Shown piece by piece: positions 10,296 to 20,000 of a stretch of 64,000 nt of DNA. A model generated the notes under the pieces. The model searched no databases. It saw only the letters and a program-made list of their open reading frames with translations, and had not been told where the DNA came from. Every line of letters begins with the position of its first letter. Positions within the stretch are counted from its first letter, which is position 1. The position numbers and the translations under genes were made by a program. The DNA lies in the NCBI GenBank assembly GCA_902569285.1, contig CACFTS010000001.1:1-64000 (forward strand). The letters run 5' to 3'. This stretch comes from an uncultured Pelagibacteraceae bacterium (lineage in GTDB: Bacteria; Pseudomonadota; Alphaproteobacteria; Pelagibacterales; Pelagibacteraceae).

Positions 10296-11019
10296 AATTT
10301 TTAAAACACTCTAAAAAATATTTTTTAAAACGAATCTCTAACACAAATTTCATAATCTCTAACACAAATTGTTATAAACATCTAACACAAAACTATAAGT
10401 TGTATGCTCATTTTGGGTCAAATTTACAAAAAGTCAATAAAATCAACACTTTTAAGACTTTATTAAATTTTTAAACTTTTAAGATAATTTAACGGTAATT
10501 ATTAAAATTCTAACACAATTTTATAAAAGTCTAACACAATAGATTTTTTTTGATTGTGTTAGAGTATTTGAATTATGTAAAAATTCAAAAAAGCTAGTAA
10601 AATCAATGTTTTTGATTTTTTTAATTAAGGATAGACCTTTTGTGTTAGAGAAATACTTATTTGTGTTAGAGTAAAAAAACTTATTACTAAATTTAAAATA
10701 TTTTAATTTAAATCATGAAATATTTCCATTTCTACCTCAAAATTTGACAAATATCAGAAGTTGTATGTCTAAAATTACAATTTTTAATAGAAATTTACCT
10801 AAAAATACTTTTTTTACTTAAATATTAATTTTTTTACAAAATTAAACTTAAACTTTAACTATTATCATGCTGTTAACAGCTTGCATGCACCATTTAGAGT
10901 ATGCAACTTGGTATATATTTTTCAAAATAACGATTTTGGTATTCTAAATAGAGATTTTAATATTCTGAACATGAATTACATCTAAAAATAAATAAATAAC
11001 ATGGTTTCTAAAATATTTT
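10296..11019. promoter_or_regulatory. Candidate regulatory region upstream of the PilMN-PilO-PilP-secretin-PilB-PilC operon
   Basis: 724 bp with no ORF in the track, containing the TCTAACACAA array, a perfect palindrome GCTGTTAACAGC (10869-10880) and other short repeats; immediately 5' of the minus-strand operon that starts at 10295. Confidence 0.6.
10337..10670. repeat. Array of eight TCTAACACAA decamers (5 direct, 3 inverted) in a long intergenic region
   Basis: + strand copies at 10337-10346, 10358-10367, 10381-10390, 10509-10518, 10530-10539; reverse-complement TTGTGTTAGA at 10554-10563, 10640-10649, 10661-10670. Start-to-start spacings of 21, 23, 21, 24 and 21 bp within clusters. Confidence 0.95.
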
Positions 11020-11865
11020 TCACTTTACAAAAGTTCCTCTATGATAATCATTCATAGCTTCTAATATTTCTGCTTTGGTATTCATAACAAATGGTCCGCC
11101 TCTTGCTATTTGTTCACCAATTGGTTTTCCTGATACTAAAAGAAATTTAGATCTTGTTATAGCTTCAACTTTTAATTCTTCTCCATTAGTTAATAAAATT
11201 AAAGTTGAGTCTTTTATTTTCTCATGAGATTTATTTCCAATTTTTATTTCTCCTTCTACAAGATAAATGAATGAATTGTGAGTAGAAGGTAAATTAAAAT
11301 TAAATTTTTTATTTTTATTTAAGCTAATATCAAAATAAATAGGTTCAATATTATGTTGTTCAAAGAAACCTTTAGAATTTTCAAAGTTGCCAGCTATTAC
11401 CTTAACAGATTTCTCTTCATCGTTGTGTACATTAATTTTTTCTTTATCAATATAATAATATTGGGGTTTGTTCATTTTTAATTTTGCGGGCATGTTAATC
11501 CATAATTGAAAACCATGTAGCTTACCTTCTTTCATTACCGGCATTTCAGAATGAATAATTCCGCTTCCAGTTTTCATCCATTGAACATCTCCAGCTTTCA
11601 TTTTACCTTCGCCGCCAGTACTATCTTTATGTTTAAAGTCTCCTGCCAACATGTAAGTTACAGTTTCAATTCCTCTATGTGGGTGAGCAGGAAAGCCTGC
11701 TACATAATCATCTTTATTTTCTGAACCAAATTCATCTAACATTAAAAACGGATCAAAATAATTTGGCTCAACTCCAATACTTCTTTTTAATTTTACGCCA
11801 GCACCGTCAGATGTTGTGATTGGTTTTATAATTTTTTCAACTTCTATTTCTAAAATTTTTTTCAT
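11020..11865 (-). CDS. Pirin family protein (bicupin)
   Basis: GVEPNYFDPFLMLDEF, FPAHPHRGIETVTYMLAGDFKHKDSTGGEGKMKAGDVQWMKTGSGIIHSEMP. Open frame extends to 11913, but MKKILEIEVEKII at 11865 is the more natural start. Confidence 0.92.
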   Translation of the reverse strand: MKKILEIEVEKIIKPITTSDGAGVKLKRSIGVEPNYFDPFLMLDEFGSENKDDYVAGFPAHPHRGIETVTYMLAGDFKHKDSTGGEGKMKAGDVQWMKTGSGIIHSEMPVMKEGKLHGFQLWINMPAKLKMNKPQYYYIDKEKINVHNDEEKSVKVIAGNFENSKGFFEQHNIEPIYFDISLNKNKKFNFNLPSTHNSFIYLVEGEIKIGNKSHEKIKDSTLILLTNGEELKVEAITRSKFLLVSGKPIGEQIARGGPFVMNTKAEILEAMNDYHRGTFVK

Positions 11866-11909
11866 ATAATCTTTTTTATACGCTAATCCATTTAAACAAA
11901 CTGAGTTAC

Positions 11910-12434
11910 TCATAATTTTTTATTTAATTCCAATAATTCTTTTAAAGAACCATTAGTTTCCCATTTCTTTACTAGTTGACTCATTTTATGAACTGTCTCT
12001 GAAACAAATTCATTAAATACTGTTTTGTATTCAGAACCAATACTTATTCCACTTTTACTATAATCTAATAATTTTATCTTGGATAAATGCAAAATTTTTC
12101 TTCTAACAGTCTCTCTTGGTAAATCTAATACTTCAGCAATACTTGCAATATTTACTTTTCTTTTCTCTTTAAATAAGTCTGTATGATTTTTTAATGTTGA
12201 TTTAAGTTCTTCGTAATTTTTTATACCTTCTTTGTTAGTCTTATATAAATAATCACTTACAACAAGTTGCATAATCATAAAGCTATCAAAATCAATTTTT
12301 AAATTATTTTTTACTCGACTATAAAAATTTATTAAGAACATCATCCAATTATACAAACCGTTTGAAAAAACCGGAGCCTCATCCTTTTTGAAGCCTGTTT
12401 TAAAATCAATAATATTTTTTTCGTTTATACCCAT
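11910..12434 (-). CDS. Winged-helix DNA-binding regulator
   Basis: HTH-like segment 'NIASIAEVLDLPRETVRRKILHLSKIKLLDYSKSGISI'. Confidence 0.6.
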   Translation of the reverse strand: MGINEKNIIDFKTGFKKDEAPVFSNGLYNWMMFLINFYSRVKNNLKIDFDSFMIMQLVVSDYLYKTNKEGIKNYEELKSTLKNHTDLFKEKRKVNIASIAEVLDLPRETVRRKILHLSKIKLLDYSKSGISIGSEYKTVFNEFVSETVHKMSQLVKKWETNGSLKELLELNKKL

Positions 12435-12551
12435 AATAGTTTTTTTCTAACTCAATATAGTTTTTTATTACCTATTTTAGTTTTTAAATAACCTATACTG
12501 GGTAACTATATAAATAATTAAGTTTAATTCAACTTATGAATGAAAAGTGTA

Positions 12552-12854
12552 TTAATTTGGATTTCCGCGAATATCTGTGTTGAATTCTTGATATATTACA
12601 ACAGATAAAATTTTAAAATTTTTAATAATTCTTTCATAGTCCCAAGACAAATCAACTGAATTACAATTTAATTCTTTGAAGTAGTAAACTTTTGCCATTG
12701 GAATTGATGGATCAATCTCAGATAAAAGAATATTCAATTCATCAGTTTTTTTTTCAATTGTAAAATTATACCTACAAACATTTGAGGTTGTCCAATACAT
12801 CAATGTACTTAAAACAATTAAAAAAAAAATCATAACTTTAGGAATACTTAACAT
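12552..12854 (-). CDS. Hypothetical protein with N-terminal TM/signal anchor
   Basis: 100-aa ORF, hydrophobic N-terminus, start adjacent to the upstream phosphatase gene on the same strand. Confidence 0.5.
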   Translation of the reverse strand: MLSIPKVMIFFLIVLSTLMYWTTSNVCRYNFTIEKKTDELNILLSEIDPSIPMAKVYYFKELNCNSVDLSWDYERIIKNFKILSVVIYQEFNTDIRGNPN

Positions 12855-12856
12855 AA

Positions 12857-14140
12857 TTAATTTCCATCAATAGTAACAATTGTTAAATCATCTTTTTGAA
12901 CTCTATCTGATTTAATTAAGTCTTCAATTATTTTACTTAGTCTTTGAGAATTGGGTACACTTTGATATTTTTTTATATAATTTTGAAAACCTTCTTGTCC
13001 TAGCATCTCTCCTTTTGTATCTTTCATCTCTGTTATACCATCAGTAAATATATACATTGAGCTTTCCTTGAAAGAAATTAATTTTTCTGTAAATTTAAAC
13101 TTTGGAGCTATGCCTAACGGCGGACCTGCTTCTTCAAAGTTTGAAAAGTCTCCTCCCTTAGAAAAAATTAAAGGTGGTTCATGTCCTGCGTTAGATAAGA
13201 GTAATTCTTTTTTGTTACTATCAAAGATACCAATCACCATTGTCACAAACATACCTCTTGATGCTGTCTCACATATTTCATCATTAAGAATTTTCAAAAG
13301 TTCTGCTGCAGAAAAAATAGTTTTACTTAAGCATCGATAAAGGCTTGAAGCCTTAGACATTAATAATGATGACTTAATTCCTTTTCCAGATACATCAGCA
13401 ACACCAAAACCAAATCTTCCTTCACCAAGATCTGAAAAATTATAAAAGTCCCCAGAGACAACCTTTGCTGGAATATTTATGCCGGCAATAGGAAAAGGAT
13501 CTTTTTTATTTTGAGACAATAAAGTTTTTTGAATATCCCCGACAATTTCTATTTCTTTTTGCATTCTATTTTTATCAATCAATTCTTTTGCAGTTTTTGC
13601 ATTTTTAATCGCAAGTGCTGCTGGTCCTGATAAAGTTTCTAAAAGTTTTCTATCACTCTCTTCAAACAGTTTTGTATTTGTTTTTTTATTTAAACAATGA
13701 ATAACACCTATACATTCTCCCGAAACTATTAAGGGTGAACATAAAACAGAATAAGTTGTAAAGTTTGTTTTATTATCTAGATCAAAATAAAATTCTGCTA
13801 TTTCTCTTACATCTTTTCTTACGTCACCCACTCTAATACACTTTTTAGTCGCTGTAGCTTTACCCATTACTCCCTGAGTAATTGGTATTTCAAAATCTTC
13901 AAGATAAGCTTGATACTTTGATGCGATACATTGAAAAACTTGTTTTTTCTCTTCAATAAAAAAAACATTTGCTGCTTGAGCGTTTATTCTTTTAATGATT
14001 ACTTCAAGCGCATTCTGTAATGTCTCTTTTAAATCTAGAGAGCCTGCAAGCTCGTTGTTCATTTGTGTAATTAAAGCTAGGTCTTTACTGGAAGTATCCT
14101 CCACTTTATTTACTTCAGGTTTTTTTGAACCAAAAAACAT
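12857..14140 (-). CDS. GAF-domain SpoIIE/PP2C-type phosphatase (RsbU-like)
   Basis: GAF region (LKETLQNALEVIIKRINAQAANVFFIEE...VLCSPLIVSGECIGVIHCLNKK) then SpoIIE (VVSGDFYNFSDLGEGRFGFGVADVSGKGIKSSLLMSKAS, SNAGHEPPL, IFTDGITEM). Confidence 0.9.
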   Translation of the reverse strand: MFFGSKKPEVNKVEDTSSKDLALITQMNNELAGSLDLKETLQNALEVIIKRINAQAANVFFIEEKKQVFQCIASKYQAYLEDFEIPITQGVMGKATATKKCIRVGDVRKDVREIAEFYFDLDNKTNFTTYSVLCSPLIVSGECIGVIHCLNKKTNTKLFEESDRKLLETLSGPAALAIKNAKTAKELIDKNRMQKEIEIVGDIQKTLLSQNKKDPFPIAGINIPAKVVSGDFYNFSDLGEGRFGFGVADVSGKGIKSSLLMSKASSLYRCLSKTIFSAAELLKILNDEICETASRGMFVTMVIGIFDSNKKELLLSNAGHEPPLIFSKGGDFSNFEEAGPPLGIAPKFKFTEKLISFKESSMYIFTDGITEMKDTKGEMLGQEGFQNYIKKYQSVPNSQRLSKIIEDLIKSDRVQKDDLTIVTIDGN

Positions 14141-14303
14141 ATTATTTTATTGGCAATCTATCTCTTTTTTGATATTTTTTCAAAATATGGAAATTTTAAT
14201 TCATTCACCAAATTTTTATCTTCATATACAAGATGCTGTTATATTTGTTCAGTATTGTATTGAAGGCATTGTTGAAATAGCTTCACGAATTAAAATATAA
14301 TCA

Positions 14304-15074
14304 GTGTTAATCATCTATATAGCTGTATTTATACTTGGTAGCTTATGGGGAAGCTTTAGTAACGTATGTATATATAGACTGCCTGAGAGAGGAAATGTAG
14401 TTTCCGCTAGATCAAAATGTAGAAATTGCCAAAAAAAGATCAGTTGGTTCGATAATATACCTTTTATTTCATACATAATTCTTAGAGGAAAATGTAGAGA
14501 TTGCGGCTTTAAAATATCTTTTCAGTATTTTGTAGTAGAACTACTGGTAGCACTTGGTTTTCTTATCTCTTTTCACTTTTTTGGTTTTTCTATTGCTACG
14601 TTGCTACTCTTTATATTAACTATTTTCTTCGTAATTATTTTTTTTATAGATTTAAAACACTTTATAATTCCAAATGAATTAACCTTCCCTCTTATGGCGA
14701 TTGGGTTTTTAAAGTCATTTGATCCAAACCTAAATCAATATTTATTTCCAAATTACTTTAATTCATTGATTGGAGGAATTGTTGGTTATTTAATTATATG
14801 GTTCATAATATTTGCTTATAAAAAATTACGAAACAAAGAAGGTATGGGTTTAGGAGATGCCAAACTTTTATCTGCAATGGGCTTCTGGTTTGGGTGGATA
14901 TCAATTCCGTTTATATTATTTTTCTCATCATTTGTAGCCTTAGGCTTTGCAATTCCAAGCTTGGTGAATAAATCTAAAACAATGTCATCACAAATTCCTT
15001 TTGGTCCTTATCTTGTCTTGGGCTGTGTATTATATTTAGTACTGATTGAACAGATTATAAAATATTTGAATTAA
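14304..15074 (+). CDS. pilD: Prepilin peptidase / leader peptidase (PilD/GspO)
   Basis: SLWGSFSNVCIYRLPERGNVVSARSKCRNCQKKISWFDNIPFISYIILRGKCRDCG with paired CxxC; catalytic FFIDLKHFIIPNELT and GMGLGDAKLL. GTG start. Confidence 0.93.
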   Translation: MLIIYIAVFILGSLWGSFSNVCIYRLPERGNVVSARSKCRNCQKKISWFDNIPFISYIILRGKCRDCGFKISFQYFVVELLVALGFLISFHFFGFSIATLLLFILTIFFVIIFFIDLKHFIIPNELTFPLMAIGFLKSFDPNLNQYLFPNYFNSLIGGIVGYLIIWFIIFAYKKLRNKEGMGLGDAKLLSAMGFWFGWISIPFILFFSSFVALGFAIPSLVNKSKTMSSQIPFGPYLVLGCVLYLVLIEQIIKYLN

Positions 15075-15280
15075 TGGAAAAATTACTTTTCTTTAATATA
15101 ATCGTATCCTCATTAAATATTTTTATAATTGTATACGCTTACTCATTAAATTTTTTTCCAAAAAAATGGAGGAAGAAAGTTAATCAAGATACTTTGGTTG
15201 GTCTTACGTTAATTTTTTTTACTATGCTTACTATGTTTGCTTGGATTATATATTTTTATCTAAAAATTTTTAAATTTTGA
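15074..15280 (+). CDS. Small hypothetical membrane protein
   Basis: 68-aa ORF directly after pilD; two hydrophobic segments. Confidence 0.45.
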   Translation: MEKLLFFNIIVSSLNIFIIVYAYSLNFFPKKWRKKVNQDTLVGLTLIFFTMLTMFAWIIYFYLKIFKF

Positions 15281-17042
15281 ATTTAAATACAAGATTTGCC
15301 AGTACGCTGATAGCGTCTTGACTAGAAGTAAATCCATCTAAATTAAATGAAAAAATACTATTCTCATTTGCTTTATATTTATAATTTAAATTACTTGAAA
15401 AACTTGCTTCTTTTTTTAATTCATCGTCTTGATCATAAAAAGTGCTTGTCCCATTAATCAAATAATTTTGATCATCATTATTTGCCAAAGTTCTGTAATC
15501 TAGAATCCACCCTAAAGAAAAATTTCTTTTATCACTTTGAAAAAAAGTATATTCATCACTTAGAGCCGCAGAAATATTAAGAACATGTCTATCATCCCAA
15601 TCAAAATATTGACTTTCTTTATGTGAGGGCGTGTATGAATACCCTAATGTATAACCAATATCAGGTATTAAAAAACTATTATTAAGTTTATTGCCAAATA
15701 AAATTTCAAAATTCTCATAGTTATCTGTAACATTTAATAAACCACTTGAAGTAGTATTGGTAAGAATTAATCTTTCACTTTTATTTAGGGCTATTCCTCC
15801 TAATAAAAAATATTCACCTTTTAATTTTTTACTGTTTTGATGATTATTAAAATAAAATCCTGATAGTATACTTATACGATCTACATCATGATCTTTAGAA
15901 ATATTTTGTAAACTCGTCTCAGCAGATATAACAAAATTTAAATTTTCTAAAGGTTTTATAATATTAGCACCAAAATTTACTAAACTATTTTCCAACTTTA
16001 AAGAACTACTTTTTCCATCTCTTTTAAGTAATGATGAAAATGTTTCTACCCAAGCAGTGTCACGATCTAAAAATTGATCACTATTTTTAAATTGAGTTAA
16101 AGATTTTCTTATATTTAAAGATTTATATCCTAAAGACTCATCTATAAATTCATTTCCTCCTTGTCCAACGGAACCTGCTGAGCCTTTAACAACATTGTTT
16201 CCATCTAAATCTTCTAATGTTAAATTACCAGATGTTTCATAAAAGTAACTCTTTCCTACGCCATGTTGTAATTTTAAAGTATTATTAGACCCACTGGAAT
16301 CAATTATACCAACAACTATACCACCATCTTTTAATGTTAAGGTATTGTTGTTTCCATACAATTCAATTGCAGTTGCACTAGGTCCTTGATTATTTTTAAT
16401 AGTACCACTGTTTGTTATGGTTGAAGTCTTTCTAATTCTAAGTGTGGATTTACTACTACTATTACTTGTTATTTCACCACCCGAATGATTTGTTAAGGTT
16501 AAAGTTTCTGTATTATCAGTTGAATAAATAGTGTTACCCTGTCCACCTGTTGTTGTGCTATAAATTTTTCCATGATTGTTTATAGTTACTGTATCAGAAG
16601 CTCCAACTGATATTGTCCTACCACTTGCATAAATGCTACCACCAGAATTATTAGTTATAGTTGCACCAGATGAATTAGCTAAATCTATAGCTTTAGTGCT
16701 TTCAGAAGAAGAAACGGTTCCTGAATTATTAACTGTTAAACCATCGGAAGCATTACCATAAATTGCATTTCCTCCAGTTGTTGTTTTTACTATTGAGTCA
16801 GAAGATATAACAACTGTTGCATTATTTGCTTCAGCTGATTCAGTGGTATTAATTTTTATAGAATAATTAGCTTTAGAAATAGTAGAATTTGTAATTGTTA
16901 AAGTAATATCTGCAGCATCTTTGATATGCTGTTGAGTAGTTCTTGTTTCACCACTTATTGTTTGGCTTTCAGTTATATTCTCAGCATTTAATTTTGTAAT
17001 AAATATTAAAAAAAAAAAAAATAATTTTAAAATTCTAAACAT
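15270..17042 (-). CDS. Autotransporter-like surface protein: beta-helical Ser/Thr/Asn-rich passenger plus C-terminal beta-barrel
   Basis: Signal peptide; repetitive 'TITNNSGGSIYASGRTISVGASDTVTINNHGKIYSTTTGGQGNTIYS' passenger; C-terminal amphipathic strands ending in hydrophobic residues (ANLVFKFKI). Confidence 0.7.
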   Translation of the reverse strand: MFRILKLFFFFLIFITKLNAENITESQTISGETRTTQQHIKDAADITLTITNSTISKANYSIKINTTESAEANNATVVISSDSIVKTTTGGNAIYGNASDGLTVNNSGTVSSSESTKAIDLANSSGATITNNSGGSIYASGRTISVGASDTVTINNHGKIYSTTTGGQGNTIYSTDNTETLTLTNHSGGEITSNSSSKSTLRIRKTSTITNSGTIKNNQGPSATAIELYGNNNTLTLKDGGIVVGIIDSSGSNNTLKLQHGVGKSYFYETSGNLTLEDLDGNNVVKGSAGSVGQGGNEFIDESLGYKSLNIRKSLTQFKNSDQFLDRDTAWVETFSSLLKRDGKSSSLKLENSLVNFGANIIKPLENLNFVISAETSLQNISKDHDVDRISILSGFYFNNHQNSKKLKGEYFLLGGIALNKSERLILTNTTSSGLLNVTDNYENFEILFGNKLNNSFLIPDIGYTLGYSYTPSHKESQYFDWDDRHVLNISAALSDEYTFFQSDKRNFSLGWILDYRTLANNDDQNYLINGTSTFYDQDDELKKEASFSSNLNYKYKANENSIFSFNLDGFTSSQDAISVLANLVFKFKI

Positions 17043-17059
17043 AAAAATATTTTAATTTA

Positions 17060-20000
17060 CTAAAAACTACTATCTCTCCAACCACCTTTATTGGTTATAA
17101 TTTCTCCTGGAATTGATAGGATCGAAAATAAAGTGCTCGCATCATCAGAAGGTCCCGCAACATTGGCGTATAACTTGTCTCCAAAGACAACAAGCTCTGA
17201 TAATACACCTTTTCTAACAAATCCACACCTAAGGTCTACTGCCCCATCTGAAGGATTAGCTATTGATACACCATCATCATCTACTGGATTAAATTCTAAT
17301 TCATCTAGTTGGGCAGAAGTGTTAGTTCCACACTCATCATCTGCTGCACAAATAAATGCATTTCCTTGATCGCATTTGTTAGCACCTGGAGGTGGTTGGT
17401 AAATTGGATAATAAACTTGTCCTTTAAATAAAGTAGGGGGCGCTGATGCTTTTCTAAATGTTCTAGGTAAAACAAAAGATCCTGAGTCATTTTGTTCTAA
17501 ATGTGCAACCCAAGCTCTGGCACCGGTTTTTAAAGGACAATTACTACCAGATGAATCTCCTGAAGTGTTAACACAAGTTGTGCTATTATCTATGTTGTCA
17601 GCACTGCTTGCTCCTTGATTTGCTAATTTTATAAACTCTGGATTAATTTGCATAGGAACAGCTCCTGGTGATTCTACTGCAGTTGGTATTGTAACCGAAT
17701 TCAAATGTGCCCAATATGGATAGTGTTCATCTTTTATTCCATATAAAATGTTATCCAATTCATTTGCTCTTCCACCAAGATCAGTAAAGTTTCCAGTTGA
17801 ACCAAACAACCAAAAACCACCATCACTTAATCCTAAACCTGCATCCATTGAAAAATATGAATATCTTCCATTATCTTGGGAAGCTTTTAAATTAAATAAA
17901 GTAGTTTGATCAAAAATTTCTGTCGTCCCTGGTATCAAATTACCAGTATCAGCAGTAGCGCCAGGATTATATCCTTTTGTATTATTGGTTAAATTTATTT
18001 TTGTAATTTTACCTTCAAGATCATTAATATAGACTAGTGCTCCTCTCCAAGGAATATTTGGCGCCGTATCAGGAGTGATAACAACTGGAGAGGCTGGAAT
18101 TGCGTTTGTAATATCACTTCCATTTGGAGTGGAAAATACCGTTTGTCCCAAAGTCAATCCACTAGGTGATGTATCCACTATAGTAATAGGCCCGCCGTTA
18201 TCTTGTGCTCCAAATAAACTTCCAGGTTTACCATCAGCGTGACCCTCAAGATCAACTAAGAATACTGCAGAACCTGAACATGCATCATTTCTAGCCATAC
18301 CAGCACCGAATATTGCCACATACCTGTCTCCTTCAATACCACTTCCTAATGTTGAAAAACCTGTAACACCAGATGTTGGTATTCTAGCTATTTTTGGAGT
18401 TGACCAAGTTTCACCTAACTGAGAGTAATCATATTCCGCTGGTAAACCAGAAGCTCCTAAACATGCTGTTATACTAATTTGATTTGAAATTGTTGGTTCA
18501 GTATCTGATTGATTGGCATTAAAAGCTTTAATACCATCAAATGTTATCTGCAAAAGAGCTCCTCCAACACCATCGTCTACCATTTTTGCTTTTGTAATTG
18601 GCACAGCTTGTGGGGCTCCACCAACAAGTTGTGTTGCACTTAAAACACCATCTGGGATCTTGTCTCCTAAAGGATATTCCAAAATAATTTCTGGGAAATG
18701 AAAAGTCTTACCTTTATAACAAGAAGCCGTTCCTGTATTTCTAAAATCAGACGAAGTGCTACATGCTGCAATTTTATTCTGTTCGGTAAATGTGTCATCA
18801 CTGGTTTCTTCGTCCGTATCTCTAGCTTTTTGAAAATTATCTGTAGCCACCTCTCCTTCCAGTGAGGTAAGTAAAGATCCAGAACCTGCATTATAATCGA
18901 ACTCTGTTATAATACCATTAACATCAGCACGTAATATCTTTTGATTAATTTTATCATTAAAAATCGAAAACATATGAATTGGACCTTTGCCTCCATCTGC
19001 ACCAGGTTCTGTAATATCTAGTACTGAAAAACCTGCACCACCTCTTCCATAAGGTATCACCGCTAATGTACGCCAGGATTTTGTACCTGATAGTCCTAAA
19101 TTTTGATTATACCCTCTTATAAATACATCATGAACAACTGGAGATCCATCAACACCAAAAATTGGATTAGTTCCACCACCTCCATCTACTTTACCATCAT
19201 AATCTCTGTTTATAATTTGAGGTAAGAGTGAACCAACAAAAGGAGGGATAAAGCCCCATTGTTCTTTACCAGTTTCCTCATTTATGGCATGAAAGACTCC
19301 ACTGTTAGAACCTGCATAAACTATCTTTTTTCTGTTTGCTTGTTCTGTCATAAAACCTTGATAATTATTAGTGGCTCTATAATAAGCTTCTTGATTAGTA
19401 TTTGTGAAAGCGATATTTGCATCAGGAGGCCCAACTTCTATAAGTTGAGAATGGTATATATCTCCCATAACATGAGCCCTAACTTCTTCTACGTCACAGT
19501 TAGCATTATAATCAAAATAGTCATTACCTTTCATAAAGTTAATCAAACCCTTTACCTCATCGCCTAAATTTGTATCAGCACCCACTGCTGGGCAATCTGA
19601 TGTACTATGGTGGTAATCTGGAATAGTATATCCCAATTTATCAAACATATTTTTTAAGGCAGTAGAGTTACCAGTATTAAAATTATCCCAACTTTTTGCA
19701 TATGTGTCTCCAGGACTCCACGCCGTCCAAAGCTTCCTAGTATCAGGCGCACTTCCTGCGGTCGACTGACCTTTTATCATAGTCGCAGCGCTCCAATTAC
19801 CATGAGTATTTCCAGGTGACGTATCATGCTCAACACAATCATCGCTTGTATCAGTATTAGTATCATCACATTTACCTGGTTTCAGAAATTTCTTTAATAT
19901 AGTTCCACGCCATTCACCATACTGTTCGTAAGCAAATTGCGCTTGATATATCGATCCACCCTTTTGAATAGTGGCCGAAATAGATGGAGCAGTAAATGCA

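Noticed and set aside
10405-10414. Shared TGCTCATTTT at 10405 and 22673, and similar GTGCTCAAAATG near 26870, as a common pilus regulon motif
   Set aside because: A 10-mer of this AT-rich composition can recur by chance in 64 kb; only two exact copies and no phasing.
10337-10670. CRISPR array interpretation of the TCTAACACAA repeats
   Set aside because: Repeat unit is only 10-12 bp, spacers are about 11-14 bp or irregular, both orientations occur, and no cas genes are present.
13995-14186. 5' part of the 101-aa + ORF before pilD
   Set aside because: Overlaps the GAF-SpoIIE gene antisense; only the final 37 codons fall in free intergenic space.
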